64,000 bases of DNA from Streptomyces sp. DI166 (GCF_900091315.1 NZ_FLSP01000017.1:43307-107306); one strand, 5' to 3'; counted from the stretch's first letter, positions 1 to 8,285 are shown. Numbers and translations: made by a program. The notes: generated by a model not told the origin, from the sequence alone.

Positions 1-49
1 CAGCCGCGCCGAAGTGGTGTACGAGGCGACCAAGTTGGGCGTGATCTGA
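1..49 (+). CDS. C-terminal end of a LuxR-type response regulator (partial)
   Basis: Only the last 15 codons are inside the window, read from base 2 to the TGA at 47-49. They encode SRAEVVYEATKLGVI, which matches the end of a LuxR/GerE helix-turn-helix of NarL-type response regulators, where an RAEVV...A..LG(V/L)I tail is common. The gene converges on the methyltransferase that ends at 63, leaving only 13 bases between the stops. In mycobacteria a two-component pair called MnoS/MnoR controls methanol dehydrogenase and lies beside mftM, so this could be the corresponding regulator. That is inference from position plus a very short peptide. Confidence 0.5.
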   Translation, partial: SRAEVVYEATKLGVI

Positions 50-62
50 CGGGGCGGGGAAG

Positions 63-1001
63 TCAGCGGTCGACGACGAGCCAGCCGCCGTGGTGGGCGG
101 CGACCCAAAAGGTACGGCCGCTGCGGCGGCCCAGGGCGGTCAGCTCCCGCGGGCTGAAGCACCGCACATGCCCGTACGCGGCGGTCGGCTCGTCCTCGTA
201 CGGCACCGCCACCACCACGCGCCGACGTGCCAGCCGCAGCGCCTCCCGCAGGACGGCGTCGCCGTGCTCGGCGTCGAGGTGCTCCAGCACATGGATGACG
301 GTGACCGCGTCGACCGCGCGGTCCGGCAGCGGCACCTGGGCCGCGTCGCAGACCAGCACGTCCAGCCGCAGGCCCCGGGCCCCGGCCACGGCGCCGAGCA
401 GGCGCATGGTGCCACCGGAGAGGTCGGAGGCGATGACGCTCCCCGACCCCGACCCCCCTGACTCGCGCTCGGCCAGCAGCATGGGCAGGAAGCCGAAGCA
501 GGAGCCCAGGTCCAGCACCGAGTCGGTGCCGACGAGGTCCAGGGCGTACCGGTACACGGGGGCGAACCCGGCGATCGAGGAGTGGTCGGCCTGCTCGGGG
601 TGCTGGAAGGACTGGCGGATGCGGGTCAGGGTGTTGCCGTAGAAGGTGGTCCAGGCGGGAAGGGGGCCGTCGACGCAGGAGCGGACCACGCCGGTGAAGA
701 CCCGCTCGAAGATGTCGCTGCCGGAGAGCCAGCCGGGGGCGAAGAGTTCCTCGGCGAGGAGTCCGGCGAGGTCGTTGTCGAGCTGGTCGGGGCGCAGGCG
801 GTGGCCCAGTTCGACGCGGCGGCCCCGGCGCCGCAGGACGAAGTGGGCGGTGCGGACGATCGGCCGCGGTCCGTCCGACGGCACCGGGTGCGGCTCGCGG
901 ACGACCCGGACCAGGTGGTCGGCGTACAGGCCGGGCGTGCCGGGCGCCAGCGGGTCGATGCGGCGCGCGGCGATCGCGTCGCGCAGGCTCGGGACGCTCA
1001 C
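63..1001 (-). CDS. mftM: SAM-dependent methyltransferase, probable MftM (mycofactocin oligosaccharide methyltransferase)
   Basis: The 312-residue protein has a class I methyltransferase fold in its C-terminal half. Motif I reads VLDLGSCFGF near residue 165, and an acidic post-motif (VIASDLSGGT) and a VIHVLEH motif follow. About 130 residues precede the fold, as in the long-N-terminal MftM family. MftM methylates a glucose of the mycofactocin oligosaccharide chain. The start is GTG at 1001, preceded by AAGGGGGAG; it lies 13 bases after the vWA stop, so it is the last gene of the mno-moxR-vWA-mftM operon. The assignment rests on architecture and on the neighbouring methanol dehydrogenase and mycofactocin genes; an unrelated small-molecule methyltransferase is the alternative. 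Confidence 0.7.
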   Translation of the reverse strand: MSVPSLRDAIAARRIDPLAPGTPGLYADHLVRVVREPHPVPSDGPRPIVRTAHFVLRRRGRRVELGHRLRPDQLDNDLAGLLAEELFAPGWLSGSDIFERVFTGVVRSCVDGPLPAWTTFYGNTLTRIRQSFQHPEQADHSSIAGFAPVYRYALDLVGTDSVLDLGSCFGFLPMLLAERESGGSGSGSVIASDLSGGTMRLLGAVAGARGLRLDVLVCDAAQVPLPDRAVDAVTVIHVLEHLDAEHGDAVLREALRLARRRVVVAVPYEDEPTAAYGHVRCFSPRELTALGRRSGRTFWVAAHHGGWLVVDR

Positions 1002-1014
1002 GACGACTCCCCCT

Positions 1015-2544
1015 TCATCGGCCCACGGCCTCCGTGGTCATGCGGTGGGCGGTGCGTTCCAGTCCGGCCAGGTCGGCGACGACCTGTACGCGGTCGCAGT
1101 GTTCGGCGTAGGCGGGCAGGTCGCAGCGGCCCAGGTGCCAGGAGTAGCGGGGTTCGGGGGTCAGCCAGATGGTCTGGCGGACCCGGCGGGTGATCTCGGC
1201 GAAGGTCTCGGTGCGTGGCGGGTTGCCGTTGCCGCGGCCGTCGCCCAGCACCAGCAGGGTGGTGCGGCGGCCGAGCGCCGAGGCGTGGTCGGCGAGCAGG
1301 GTCTCGAAGGTGCGGCCGTAGTCGGAGGTGGCGTCCACGTCCAGCAGGCCGCCGGCCGGGAGCCCGTCGAAGACCAGGCCGAGGGCCCGTTCCAGTGGGT
1401 GCTCGGCGAACAGTTCGGTGATCTCGGTGGGTTCGTCGACGAAGGCGTACGAGCGGACCTGTCCGAACAGGGACTGCAGGCCGTGCACGAGGTGCAGGGT
1501 GAAGCGGGCGGTGGCCCGCACGGACAGGGAGACATCGGCGAGGACCAGCAGGCGGGGCCGGTCCTCGGCGCGGGTGACGGTGACGGGCCGGAAGGGCACG
1601 CCGTCGTAGCGCATGTTGTGCCGCATGGTGCGGCCCGGGTGGACACGTCCGGCGGGCCTGACCTGTCTGCGGCTGGTGAGGGCGCCGTGGACCGTGCGCC
1701 CGATCCTGCGCAGCGCCTCCTCCAGTTGGCCGCGCTCGTCCTCGTCGACGGTCTCCAGGCGGGCGCGTTCGGCGATCCGGGCGGATTCCACGGCCACCGA
1801 GTGGAGTTCGGCCAGCCGGTCGAGGTGACGGCGGAGCAGCTCCGGCAGGTCCTCGATGATCCCCGTCAACTGGCTCCGCAGCTCGCCGACTTCCTCGGGG
1901 TCGTCGTCCTGGTCGGCGAGCCAGCCGAGCAGGGCGTCGCGCTGGGCGACGGTCAGGGCGGTGTCGATCGGCTGTCCGGTCGAGGCGGCGAGGCGTCCGG
2001 GGACACCGGCGCCGTGCAGCCGCTCGGTCTCCAGTTGCACGGACGGGGTGTCGTCACGTCCGCCCGTGGCGCCGTCCTTGGACAGCACGATCTCGTCGGT
2101 CATCGACGCCAGGTCGATCTTGTTGGCCTCCTGGTGCAGGTTGTACTGCTGGGCCAGGTCCTGCTGGTCGAAGAAGTCGCGGATGTCGGACGGCTTGCCG
2201 TGGCTGTGGCCCTGCTGCGGGGTCTCGGAGGGCTCGTCGGAGACGGTGAACGACTCCAGCTCGCCGATGTCGGTCAGGTCGTCGTGCTCGTGGCCGTGCC
2301 CGTGGCCGTCGGCGCCGCCGCCGACCGGGCGCAGGGAGAAGAACGCCGTGAACAGCTCGTCGAAGAGTTCGTGGTCGCGGCGGTCCTTCACCAGCGTCAT
2401 GCGCAGGGCCGCGCGCAGTGTCTCGCGGTCCGCGAGCACACCGGGCTGGGCGGCGCCGCGCATGGCGTCCATCGCCTCCGCCACGGAGACACGCAGGCCG
2501 AACAGCCTGAGTACGCGGACGAATCGGTGCACCCCGGATTCCAT
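1015..2544 (-). CDS. vWA domain protein (CoxE/CbbO-like partner of MoxR ATPase)
   Basis: This 509-residue protein has an N-terminal helical region and then a His-rich stretch at residues 79-88 (DGHGHGHEHD), with another QGHSHG at 111-116. A C-terminal von Willebrand A domain follows. Its MIDAS motif is DVSLS at residues 337-341, so metal binding looks intact. MoxR/vWA pairs act as chaperones that insert metals or activate oxidoreductases (NorQD, CbbQO, MoxR systems). I chose ATG 2544 because GGGAGG lies 6 bases before it and it starts 13 bases after the moxR stop; a longer open frame to 2727 overlaps moxR and has low-complexity sequence. Position beside methanol dehydrogenase suggests that enzyme as client. 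Confidence 0.8.
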   Translation of the reverse strand: MESGVHRFVRVLRLFGLRVSVAEAMDAMRGAAQPGVLADRETLRAALRMTLVKDRRDHELFDELFTAFFSLRPVGGGADGHGHGHEHDDLTDIGELESFTVSDEPSETPQQGHSHGKPSDIRDFFDQQDLAQQYNLHQEANKIDLASMTDEIVLSKDGATGGRDDTPSVQLETERLHGAGVPGRLAASTGQPIDTALTVAQRDALLGWLADQDDDPEEVGELRSQLTGIIEDLPELLRRHLDRLAELHSVAVESARIAERARLETVDEDERGQLEEALRRIGRTVHGALTSRRQVRPAGRVHPGRTMRHNMRYDGVPFRPVTVTRAEDRPRLLVLADVSLSVRATARFTLHLVHGLQSLFGQVRSYAFVDEPTEITELFAEHPLERALGLVFDGLPAGGLLDVDATSDYGRTFETLLADHASALGRRTTLLVLGDGRGNGNPPRTETFAEITRRVRQTIWLTPEPRYSWHLGRCDLPAYAEHCDRVQVVADLAGLERTAHRMTTEAVGR

Positions 2545-2557
2545 GCACGCCTCCCGG

Positions 2558-3727
2558 TCAGTCGGTGCGGCGCCGCGCCATGGCGGCGAACGAGCGGGCG
2601 CCCTGCCCCACACCGGTCGCGGGACGGTGGGCGGGCCCCGCGCCGGGGGCGCCGTAGTAGCCCTCGTCGTGGCGGCCCTGCCGGTCCATGGCGGCGCGGA
2701 CCGTGCGGCCGTCCGGCTCGTGGTCATGATCGTGATCGTGGTGGTGCCCGTCGTGGTGGTGATGGTGGTCGTGGCCCGGTTCGGGCAGGGTGCGGTTGGG
2801 GTCGACCAGGCGGGGCAGTACGTCCAGCGCCCGGTTGAGGTCGCGTTCGTACTTCAGGACCACGTTGGCGGTGTCGGCGAGGATCGCCGGGTCGAGTTCG
2901 TCGACGCCGAGCACGGCGAGGGTGCGGGCCCAGTCGACGGTCTCGGAGATGCTGGGGCTCTTGCGGAGCGGCAGTTCGCGCAGCCCGCGCACGACGTCCA
3001 CCAGGTGGCGGGCGGCGGCCTCGGGAAGTCCGGTGTCCTTGGCCCGCAGGATCTCCAACTCCCGCCCGGCGTCCGGGTAGTCCAGGAACAGGTGCAGGCA
3101 GCGGCGCTTCAGCGCGGCCGACAGATCGCGGGTGTTGTTGGAGGTGAGCACCACGTACGGGGGAACCTTCGCGGTGTAGGTGCCGATCTCCGGTACCGAC
3201 ACCTGGTACTCGCCCAGGCACTCCAGCAAGACGGCCTCCAGCGCCTCGTCGGCCCGGTCGACCTCGTCGATCAGCAGCACCGCCGGCTGCTCGCCGCGCA
3301 CGGCCTCCAGCAGCGGGCGGGGGGCGAGGAACCGGTCGGAGAAGAAGACGCTGTCCTGTTCCTCGATGCGGTGCACGGCGGAGGCCAGGTCGGGGGCGTC
3401 GGCGGTGAGTTCGCCGATCTTCTCCCGCAGCATCTGGGTGTACAGCAACTGCTTGCCGTAGTCCCACTCGTACAGTGCGCGGCTCTCGTCCTGGCCCTCG
3501 TAGCACTGGAGGCGCAGCAGGCGGCGGCCGGTGGCGGCGGCGAGGGTGCGGGCGAGTTCGGTCTTGCCGACGCCTGCCGGGCCCTCCAGGAGGAGCGGCT
3601 TGTCGAGGCGGGTCTGGAGGTACACGGTGGTGGCGAGGCGTCGGTCGGCGATGTAGCCCTCGGCGGCGAACCGCTCGGTGACCTCGTCGACCGAACCGAA
3701 GGGGTGGCTTGCGGGTGTGGCGGGCAC
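2558..3727 (-). CDS. MoxR-family AAA+ ATPase with His-rich C-terminal segment
   Basis: This is a 389-residue AAA+ protein with Walker A GPAGVGKT at residues 49-56, Walker B LLIDEVD at 151-157 and sensor-1 LTSNNTR at 194-200. MoxR ATPases remodel or activate metalloenzymes together with a vWA partner, here the next gene. Unusually, residues 319-336 contain 12 histidines alternating with aspartates, followed by a 50-residue Gly/Ala/Arg-rich tail. Such a tract is typical of nickel, zinc or iron storage/delivery proteins. The start is GTG 3727 with GGAGGA five bases upstream; the open frame continues further upstream but only as antisense of mno. It is separated from mno by a 77-base gap holding a strong hairpin. 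Confidence 0.82.
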   Translation of the reverse strand: MPATPASHPFGSVDEVTERFAAEGYIADRRLATTVYLQTRLDKPLLLEGPAGVGKTELARTLAAATGRRLLRLQCYEGQDESRALYEWDYGKQLLYTQMLREKIGELTADAPDLASAVHRIEEQDSVFFSDRFLAPRPLLEAVRGEQPAVLLIDEVDRADEALEAVLLECLGEYQVSVPEIGTYTAKVPPYVVLTSNNTRDLSAALKRRCLHLFLDYPDAGRELEILRAKDTGLPEAAARHLVDVVRGLRELPLRKSPSISETVDWARTLAVLGVDELDPAILADTANVVLKYERDLNRALDVLPRLVDPNRTLPEPGHDHHHHHDGHHHDHDHDHEPDGRTVRAAMDRQGRHDEGYYGAPGAGPAHRPATGVGQGARSFAAMARRRTD

Positions 3728-3748
3728 GGTTCCTCCGTCCGATGGGGC

Positions 3749-3791
3749 GGGAGCGGGGGGATGACCTCCCACGGTGCGTCCCCCCGCTCCC
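3749..3791 (-). terminator. Intercistronic hairpin between mno and moxR
   Basis: GGGAGCGGGGGG (3749-3760) and its exact complement CCCCCCGCTCCC (3780-3791) form a 12-bp perfect stem with a 19-base loop. It lies inside the 77-base gap after the mno stop and ends 21 bases before the moxR start. It could partly terminate transcription or protect the mno 3' end, giving more dehydrogenase than ATPase/vWA chaperone. No U-tract follows, which is normal in streptomycetes. Confidence 0.65.
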
Positions 3792-3804
3792 GAGTACGCG
3801 GTGC

Positions 3805-5097
3805 TCAGCCGAGCAGGTCGTCCAGGTCGCCGGTCATGCAGTGCTCCACGACCGGCCGGACCGTCTCGAACGTGCACTCCTTGGCGTTGCCCGGGGTGCA
3901 GGCGTCGCCGAGGACGTGGTGGGTGATGCGGTCGATGTCCTGCGCGTCGCCCTTGATCTCCTTGGCCTGCTCGTAGAACTTGGTCGGGCCCTGGCCGAGG
4001 CGGTTCTTGGAGTAGGTGTCCTGCTGGACGTCGGTGAACTTCTCCGGGATGCCGACGTCGCGCAGCAGCCGGATGCCCGCGGCGAGCGCGGCCTCGGCGG
4101 CCTGCACCTTGGTCATGCCGTGCGTGTCGACGCCCATCGCCTCGGCGATGTCGGCGAACCGCTCGTAGTGGGCGGGCATGTTGAACGCCCAGACGCGGGG
4201 CAGCGCGATGGCGTTGTTGAGGCCGTGGTGGGTGTCGTAGAAGGCGCTGACCGCGTGCGAGATGGAGTGGATGATGCCCAGTCCGCCGGAGTTGAACGCC
4301 TGCGCGGCGATGTACTGGGCGTACATCATGCCCTCGCGGCCGGCCAGGTCCTGGCCGTTCCACACCGCCTGGCGCAGGTGGCGGGCGGTGAGGCGGATGG
4401 CGTGCAGCGCGTTGCCCAGCGAGGGCTGGAAGTTGAGCCGGGAGACGTACGGCTCGGAGGCGTGGGCGAGGACGTCGAAGCCGCACTGGGCGGTGTAGTC
4501 CAGCGGGCAGTCGTAGTACAGCGTCGGGTCGTCGATGGCGAGGGTGGCCACCGAGGCGTCGTCGAACGCCACGTACTTGTGCGGGTTGTCGGGGTCGGTG
4601 GTGGTGTCGGTGATGACGTACGCCCAGGACGTCTCCGAACCCGTTCCGGCCGTGGTGGAGACGGCGATGTGCGGCGGGTTCTTGGGGTTCTCGGACTTGT
4701 TGAAGCCTTCGAAGTCATTGACGCTGCGCCCGTCGTGGGCCACGGAGATCCGGGCGCCCTTGCACGCGTCGTGCGACGAGCCGCCGCCGATCGACACGAA
4801 GGAGTCGCACTTGTTCTCCTGGTACAGCGCCACGGCGTCCATGACGTTGTAGTCCTTGGGGTTGGACTCGACCTTGTCGTACACGACGACTTCGAGCCCG
4901 TGGTACTTCATCGACTCGACGATCTTGTGCACGGTGTCGCTGCCGCGCAGCCCGGTGGTCATCACCAGGGTGCGCCGGAATCCCAGCTTCTTGGCCTCGG
5001 GGCCGATCAGCTCGTGGGCGCCCGGACCCATCAGCGCCCGGGGGAAGGGGTGGAACTCCTTGATCGGGAAGGGCTTGAGAAGTTCTTCGACCTGCAT
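3805..5097 (-). CDS. mno: NDMA-dependent methanol dehydrogenase (nicotinoprotein, Fe-ADH family)
   Basis: The 430-residue protein belongs to the iron-containing (type III) alcohol dehydrogenase family. The nucleotide-binding loop is SIGGGSSHDACKG, and the metal ligands are supplied by DVLAHASE, HSISHAVS and DTHHG. It closely resembles Mno/Mdo nicotinoproteins, which hold NAD(P) tightly and pass electrons to an external acceptor; mycofactocin is the physiological one and NDMA the artificial one. Likely substrates are methanol and other short alcohols. ATG 5097 has GAGAGGAA nine bases upstream; frames running further upstream are low-complexity. It heads the minus-strand operon with moxR, vWA and mftM and diverges from mftA, so cofactor and enzyme can be switched together. 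Confidence 0.9.
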   Translation of the reverse strand: MQVEELLKPFPIKEFHPFPRALMGPGAHELIGPEAKKLGFRRTLVMTTGLRGSDTVHKIVESMKYHGLEVVVYDKVESNPKDYNVMDAVALYQENKCDSFVSIGGGSSHDACKGARISVAHDGRSVNDFEGFNKSENPKNPPHIAVSTTAGTGSETSWAYVITDTTTDPDNPHKYVAFDDASVATLAIDDPTLYYDCPLDYTAQCGFDVLAHASEPYVSRLNFQPSLGNALHAIRLTARHLRQAVWNGQDLAGREGMMYAQYIAAQAFNSGGLGIIHSISHAVSAFYDTHHGLNNAIALPRVWAFNMPAHYERFADIAEAMGVDTHGMTKVQAAEAALAAGIRLLRDVGIPEKFTDVQQDTYSKNRLGQGPTKFYEQAKEIKGDAQDIDRITHHVLGDACTPGNAKECTFETVRPVVEHCMTGDLDDLLG

Positions 5098-5453
5098 GAT
5101 CGCGACATTCCTCTCCGCGCAACGAGGCGCGTACGGTGTCCGGCTGCTCCCTCGCCGGCGGCGCAGGGTCCGGGTGGAGCGCGGACGGTGCCGGTGTTGG
5201 TGGCGTGCCTCACCCTCCGGGAATGCGCCGGGCGGCGACACCGGCCGCTCGGACGGCAGCGGGGCGCGGTCGGAGGGGGCCCGGCCTGACCGATCGGAGA
5301 GGGCCCCGGCGGTGGCGGGGGCGCACCTGTCCGACCGGTCAGGTCGAGGGGGGCCGGATGCAGGGTGAGCGGCGCGGCGGGCCGCTCGTAGCGTCGAGAA
5401 CGGCCGGTCGGCGAACCGGCGTTCCCCGCACCCCACTCCCTTGGAGGCTCGCC
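5098..5453. promoter_or_regulatory. Divergent mno/mftA control region with direct repeats and a palindrome
   Basis: This 356-base gap separates the mno and mftA starts and holds no convincing gene. It contains two imperfect direct repeats, CGGTCGGAGGGGGCCCGG at 5267-5284 and CGATCGGAGAGGGCCCCGG at 5291-5309, spaced 24 bases start to start. An 8-bp perfect palindrome GACCGGTC follows at 5333-5340. These are candidate sites for a shared regulator, possibly the LuxR-type protein at the left edge. No confident -35/-10 pair could be read on either strand. Confidence 0.5.
5403..5420. promoter_or_regulatory. Inverted repeat just upstream of mftA
   Basis: GCCGGT and ACCGGC arms (5403-5408, 5415-5420) flank a 6-base spacer and end 33 bases before the mftA ATG. 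The element may be an operator or a small leader hairpin that controls precursor-peptide translation; the sequence alone cannot tell which. Confidence 0.4.
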
Positions 5454-5567
5454 ATGCACGAGGAACAGATCACCGCGGAGACGGACACCGCGCACCACGC
5501 CGACGAACTCGTCGAGGAGGTCCTCGTGGAAGAGGTCTCCATCGACGGGATGTGCGGCGTCTACTAG
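5454..5567 (+). CDS. mftA: Mycofactocin precursor peptide MftA
   Basis: The 37-residue peptide is acidic and ends in IDGMCGVY, the hallmark core of mycofactocin precursors. The C-terminal Val-Tyr is decarboxylated and crosslinked by MftC, then released by MftE to give the VY-derived dipeptide that becomes premycofactocin. The ATG at 5454 follows TTGGAGG by six bases. The stop lies 10 bases before mftB. The leader (VEEVLVEEVS) is rich in Glu/Val like other MftA leaders and should be the segment recognised by MftB. Family identity is secure from the core and the flanking genes. Confidence 0.95.
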   Translation: MHEEQITAETDTAHHADELVEEVLVEEVSIDGMCGVY

Positions 5568-5577
5568 CCCCGGCCCC

Positions 5578-5883
5578 ATGTCCAGCCACGCGAAGGCCGC
5601 CGCTCTCGACCTGGCGGCGCCATACCGGTTGAGCCCGTCCGTCGCGCTGCGCCCCGAGCCGTTCGGGGCGCTCGCCTACCACTTCGGCAACCGCCGGCTG
5701 TCCTTCCTGAAGGCACCCGAACTCGTCGAACTGGTACGGGGACTCGACCGCCATCCCAGCGTCGGGCACGCCCTGGCCGGTGTGCCCGACACCCGGCGGG
5801 CCGCCTTCCGGCGCGCCCTGGCCTCCCTGGCCGCCGCCGACATGATCGTCCCCCAGCGCAGTGGAACCGGAGCGCCGCCATGA
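5578..5883 (+). CDS. mftB: Mycofactocin chaperone MftB (RiPP recognition element)
   Basis: This 101-residue protein has the MftB layout: an N-terminal beta-rich part (LSPSVALRPEPFGALAYHFGNRRLSFL) followed by a helical winged segment. MftB binds the MftA leader and presents the peptide to the radical SAM enzyme MftC. Its last bases overlap mftC by four (ATGA), which favours translational coupling and equal amounts of the two partners. Confidence 0.93.
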   Translation: MSSHAKAAALDLAAPYRLSPSVALRPEPFGALAYHFGNRRLSFLKAPELVELVRGLDRHPSVGHALAGVPDTRRAAFRRALASLAAADMIVPQRSGTGAPP

Positions 5884-7115
5884 CCACCCTGCACGATCCC
5901 CCGCCCGCCGAGCGCGTGCCCGCTCTCGTGGAGCAGTTCAAGGGGGGCCTCAACGCCCCGATCTGCCTGACCTGGGAGTGGACGTACGCGTGCAACCTGT
6001 CCTGCGCGCACTGCCTGTCCTCCTCCGGGCGGCGCGACCCGCTGGAGCTGTCCACGGAAGAGATCAAGTCCGTGATCGACGAACTCCAGCGCATGCAGGT
6101 CTTCTACGTGAACGTGGGCGGCGGTGAACCCACCGTCCGCCCCGACTTCTGGGAACTGCTCGACTACGCCGTCGGCCACCAGGTCGGCGTCAAGTTCTCC
6201 ACCAACGGGCTGCGCCTGACCCCCGAGCGGGCGCGCAGGCTCGCCGCGACCGACTACGTCGACATCCAGATCAGCCTCGACGGCGCCACCCGCGAGGTCA
6301 ACGACGCCGTACGCGGCCCCGGTTCGTACGACATGGCGATCCGCGCCATGGAGAACCTGGCGGAGGCCGGCTTCGGCGACTTCAAGATCTCCGTGGTGAT
6401 GACTCGTCAGAACGTGCCTCAGCTTGACGACTTCGCCGCGATCGCCGACTACTACGGTGCCCAGTTGCGCATCACCCGGCTGCGGCCGTCCGGCCGCGGC
6501 GCCGATGTGTGGGACGACCTGCACCCCACCTCCGCGCAGCAGCTCGACATCTACACCTGGCTGCTGGCGCACGGCGAACGCGTGCTCACCGGTGACTCCT
6601 TCTTCCACCTGAACGCGCTCGGCTCCGATCCGCTGCCCGGCCTGAACTTGTGCGGCGCCGGACGCGTGGTGTGCCTGATCGACCCGGTGGGTGATGTGTA
6701 CGCCTGCCCCTTTGCCATTCACGACGCGTTCAAGGCGGGCAACGTCCGCTCCCCCGGCGGCTTCGACCGGGTGTGGCGGGAGTCAGCGCTCTTCGCCGAC
6801 CTGCGCAGACCCACCACCGCGGGCGCCTGCTCGGGCTGTCCGGCGTACGACTCCTGCCAGGGCGGCTGTATGGCCGCCAAGTTCTTCACTGGCCTGCCGC
6901 TGGACGGACCCGACCCCGAGTGCGTCAAGGGCCACGGCGCCGCCGCGCTCGCCTCGGTGGACGCCGGCGCGCTGCCGCGCCAGGGCAAGGACCATTCCCA
7001 CCGGACCGTTCCCCTCGGCATGCCCGCGGTGCGCACCGCGCGGCCCGACCGCCTCTGCGACGAGAGCCCGCTGGCCGGTGCCCCCCTCGCGCAGCACCTG
7101 AAAGGAACGTCATGA
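5880..7115 (+). CDS. mftC: Mycofactocin radical SAM maturase MftC
   Basis: This 411-residue radical SAM/SPASM protein has the CxxxCxxC cluster motif at C38, C42 and C45 (CNLSCAHC). The GGGEP glycine-rich SAM motif lies about 40 residues further on. The C-terminal SPASM domain, with auxiliary-cluster cysteines, includes VCLIDPVGDVYACPF and CSGCPAYDSCQGGC. MftC oxidatively decarboxylates the C-terminal Tyr of MftA and forms a C-C bond to the preceding Val. The gene overlaps mftB and mftD by four bases each. The length is typical, and the final 50 residues after the SPASM domain are Arg/Pro-rich and probably disordered. Confidence 0.95.
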   Translation: MTTLHDPPPAERVPALVEQFKGGLNAPICLTWEWTYACNLSCAHCLSSSGRRDPLELSTEEIKSVIDELQRMQVFYVNVGGGEPTVRPDFWELLDYAVGHQVGVKFSTNGLRLTPERARRLAATDYVDIQISLDGATREVNDAVRGPGSYDMAIRAMENLAEAGFGDFKISVVMTRQNVPQLDDFAAIADYYGAQLRITRLRPSGRGADVWDDLHPTSAQQLDIYTWLLAHGERVLTGDSFFHLNALGSDPLPGLNLCGAGRVVCLIDPVGDVYACPFAIHDAFKAGNVRSPGGFDRVWRESALFADLRRPTTAGACSGCPAYDSCQGGCMAAKFFTGLPLDGPDPECVKGHGAAALASVDAGALPRQGKDHSHRTVPLGMPAVRTARPDRLCDESPLAGAPLAQHLKGTS

Positions 7116-8284
7116 GCAAGTGGTTCGAGACGGTCGCCGAGGCCCAGCGCAGGGCGGGCAGGCGACTGCCGAAGTCGGTGTACGGCGCCCTGCTCGCCGG
7201 TTCCGAGAAGGGCACGTCCTACGACGACAACACCAAGGCGTTCGCGGAGCTGGGCTTCGCCCCGCACGTCGCCGGGCTGTCGGCCAAGCGCGACCAGTCG
7301 ACGACCGTGCTCGGCGAGGAGATCTCCCTGCCGGTGATCATCTCCCCGACCGGGGTGCAGGCCGTGCACCCCGACGGCGAGGTGGCGGTCGCCCGCGCCG
7401 CCGCGGCACGCGGTACCGCGATGGGCCTCAGCTCGTTCGCGAGCAAGCCGCTGACGGAGGTGGTGGCGGCCAATCCGCGGGTCTTCTTCCAGATGTACTG
7501 GATGGGCTCCAAGGACGCGATGCTGCGCCGTATGCAGTACGCGCGGGAGGCGGGCGCCAAGGCGCTGATCGTCACCCTCGACTGGTCGTTCTCGCACGGC
7601 CGTGACTGGGGCAGCCCCCGCATTCCCGAGCGGCTGACCCTCAAGGAGATGGTGCGCTTCGCCCCCGAGGCCGTCGCCCGTCCGCGCTGGCTGCTCGACT
7701 TCGTCAAGTCCGGGCGGCTGCCCGACCTGACCACGCCCAATCTCACCGAGGAGGGCCAGGACCCGCCGACGTTCTTCGGCGCGTACGGCGAGTGGATGGG
7801 CACCCCTCCCCCGTCCTGGGAGGACGTGGCCTGGCTGCGCGCCCAGTGGGACGGGCCGTTCCTGCTCAAGGGCGTGTGCCGGGTCGACGACGCCCTGCGC
7901 GCGGTCGACGCCGGGGTCACCGCCGTCTCCGTGTCCAACCACGGCGGCAACAACCTCGACAGCACCCCGGCCCCCATCCGCGCGCTGCCCGCGATCGCGG
8001 ACGCCGTCGGCTCCCAGGTGGAGATCCTGCTGGACAGCGGGGTGCGCCGGGGCAGCGACGTGGTGAAGGCTCTGGCGCTGGGTGCCCGAGCCGTGATGAT
8101 CGGCCGCGCCTACCTATGGGGGCTGGCCGCGGGCGGGCAGAGCGGGGTGGAGAACGTACTCGACATTCTGCGCGGCGGAATCGACTCGGCACTGCTGGGC
8201 CTCGGCCGCTCCTCCGTGCGGGAACTGACCCGCGACGACGTGGTGATCCCGCCTGGCTTCACCCGGACCCTGGGCGCGGTGTGA
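7112..8284 (+). CDS. mftD: Mycofactocin FMN-dependent oxidase MftD
   Basis: The 390-residue protein is of the FMN-dependent alpha-hydroxy acid dehydrogenase family, a TIM barrel with the signature SVSNHGGNNLDS near residue 272. MftD deaminates and oxidises the aminated dipeptide intermediate (AHDP) to the redox-active alpha-keto amide of premycofactocin. ATG 7112 overlaps the mftC stop (ATGA) and has AAAGGA upstream; an open frame continuing to 6773 lies inside mftC and was discarded. mftE starts two bases after its stop. Confidence 0.94.
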   Translation: MSKWFETVAEAQRRAGRRLPKSVYGALLAGSEKGTSYDDNTKAFAELGFAPHVAGLSAKRDQSTTVLGEEISLPVIISPTGVQAVHPDGEVAVARAAAARGTAMGLSSFASKPLTEVVAANPRVFFQMYWMGSKDAMLRRMQYAREAGAKALIVTLDWSFSHGRDWGSPRIPERLTLKEMVRFAPEAVARPRWLLDFVKSGRLPDLTTPNLTEEGQDPPTFFGAYGEWMGTPPPSWEDVAWLRAQWDGPFLLKGVCRVDDALRAVDAGVTAVSVSNHGGNNLDSTPAPIRALPAIADAVGSQVEILLDSGVRRGSDVVKALALGARAVMIGRAYLWGLAAGGQSGVENVLDILRGGIDSALLGLGRSSVRELTRDDVVIPPGFTRTLGAV

Positions 8285-8285
8285 G

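Noticed and set aside
646..2838. Very long plus-strand open frame antisense to mftM, vWA and moxR
   Set aside because: It overlaps recognisable proteins on the minus strand, and its composition (Gly/Val/Gln/Asp runs) is the typical antisense shadow of high-GC genes.
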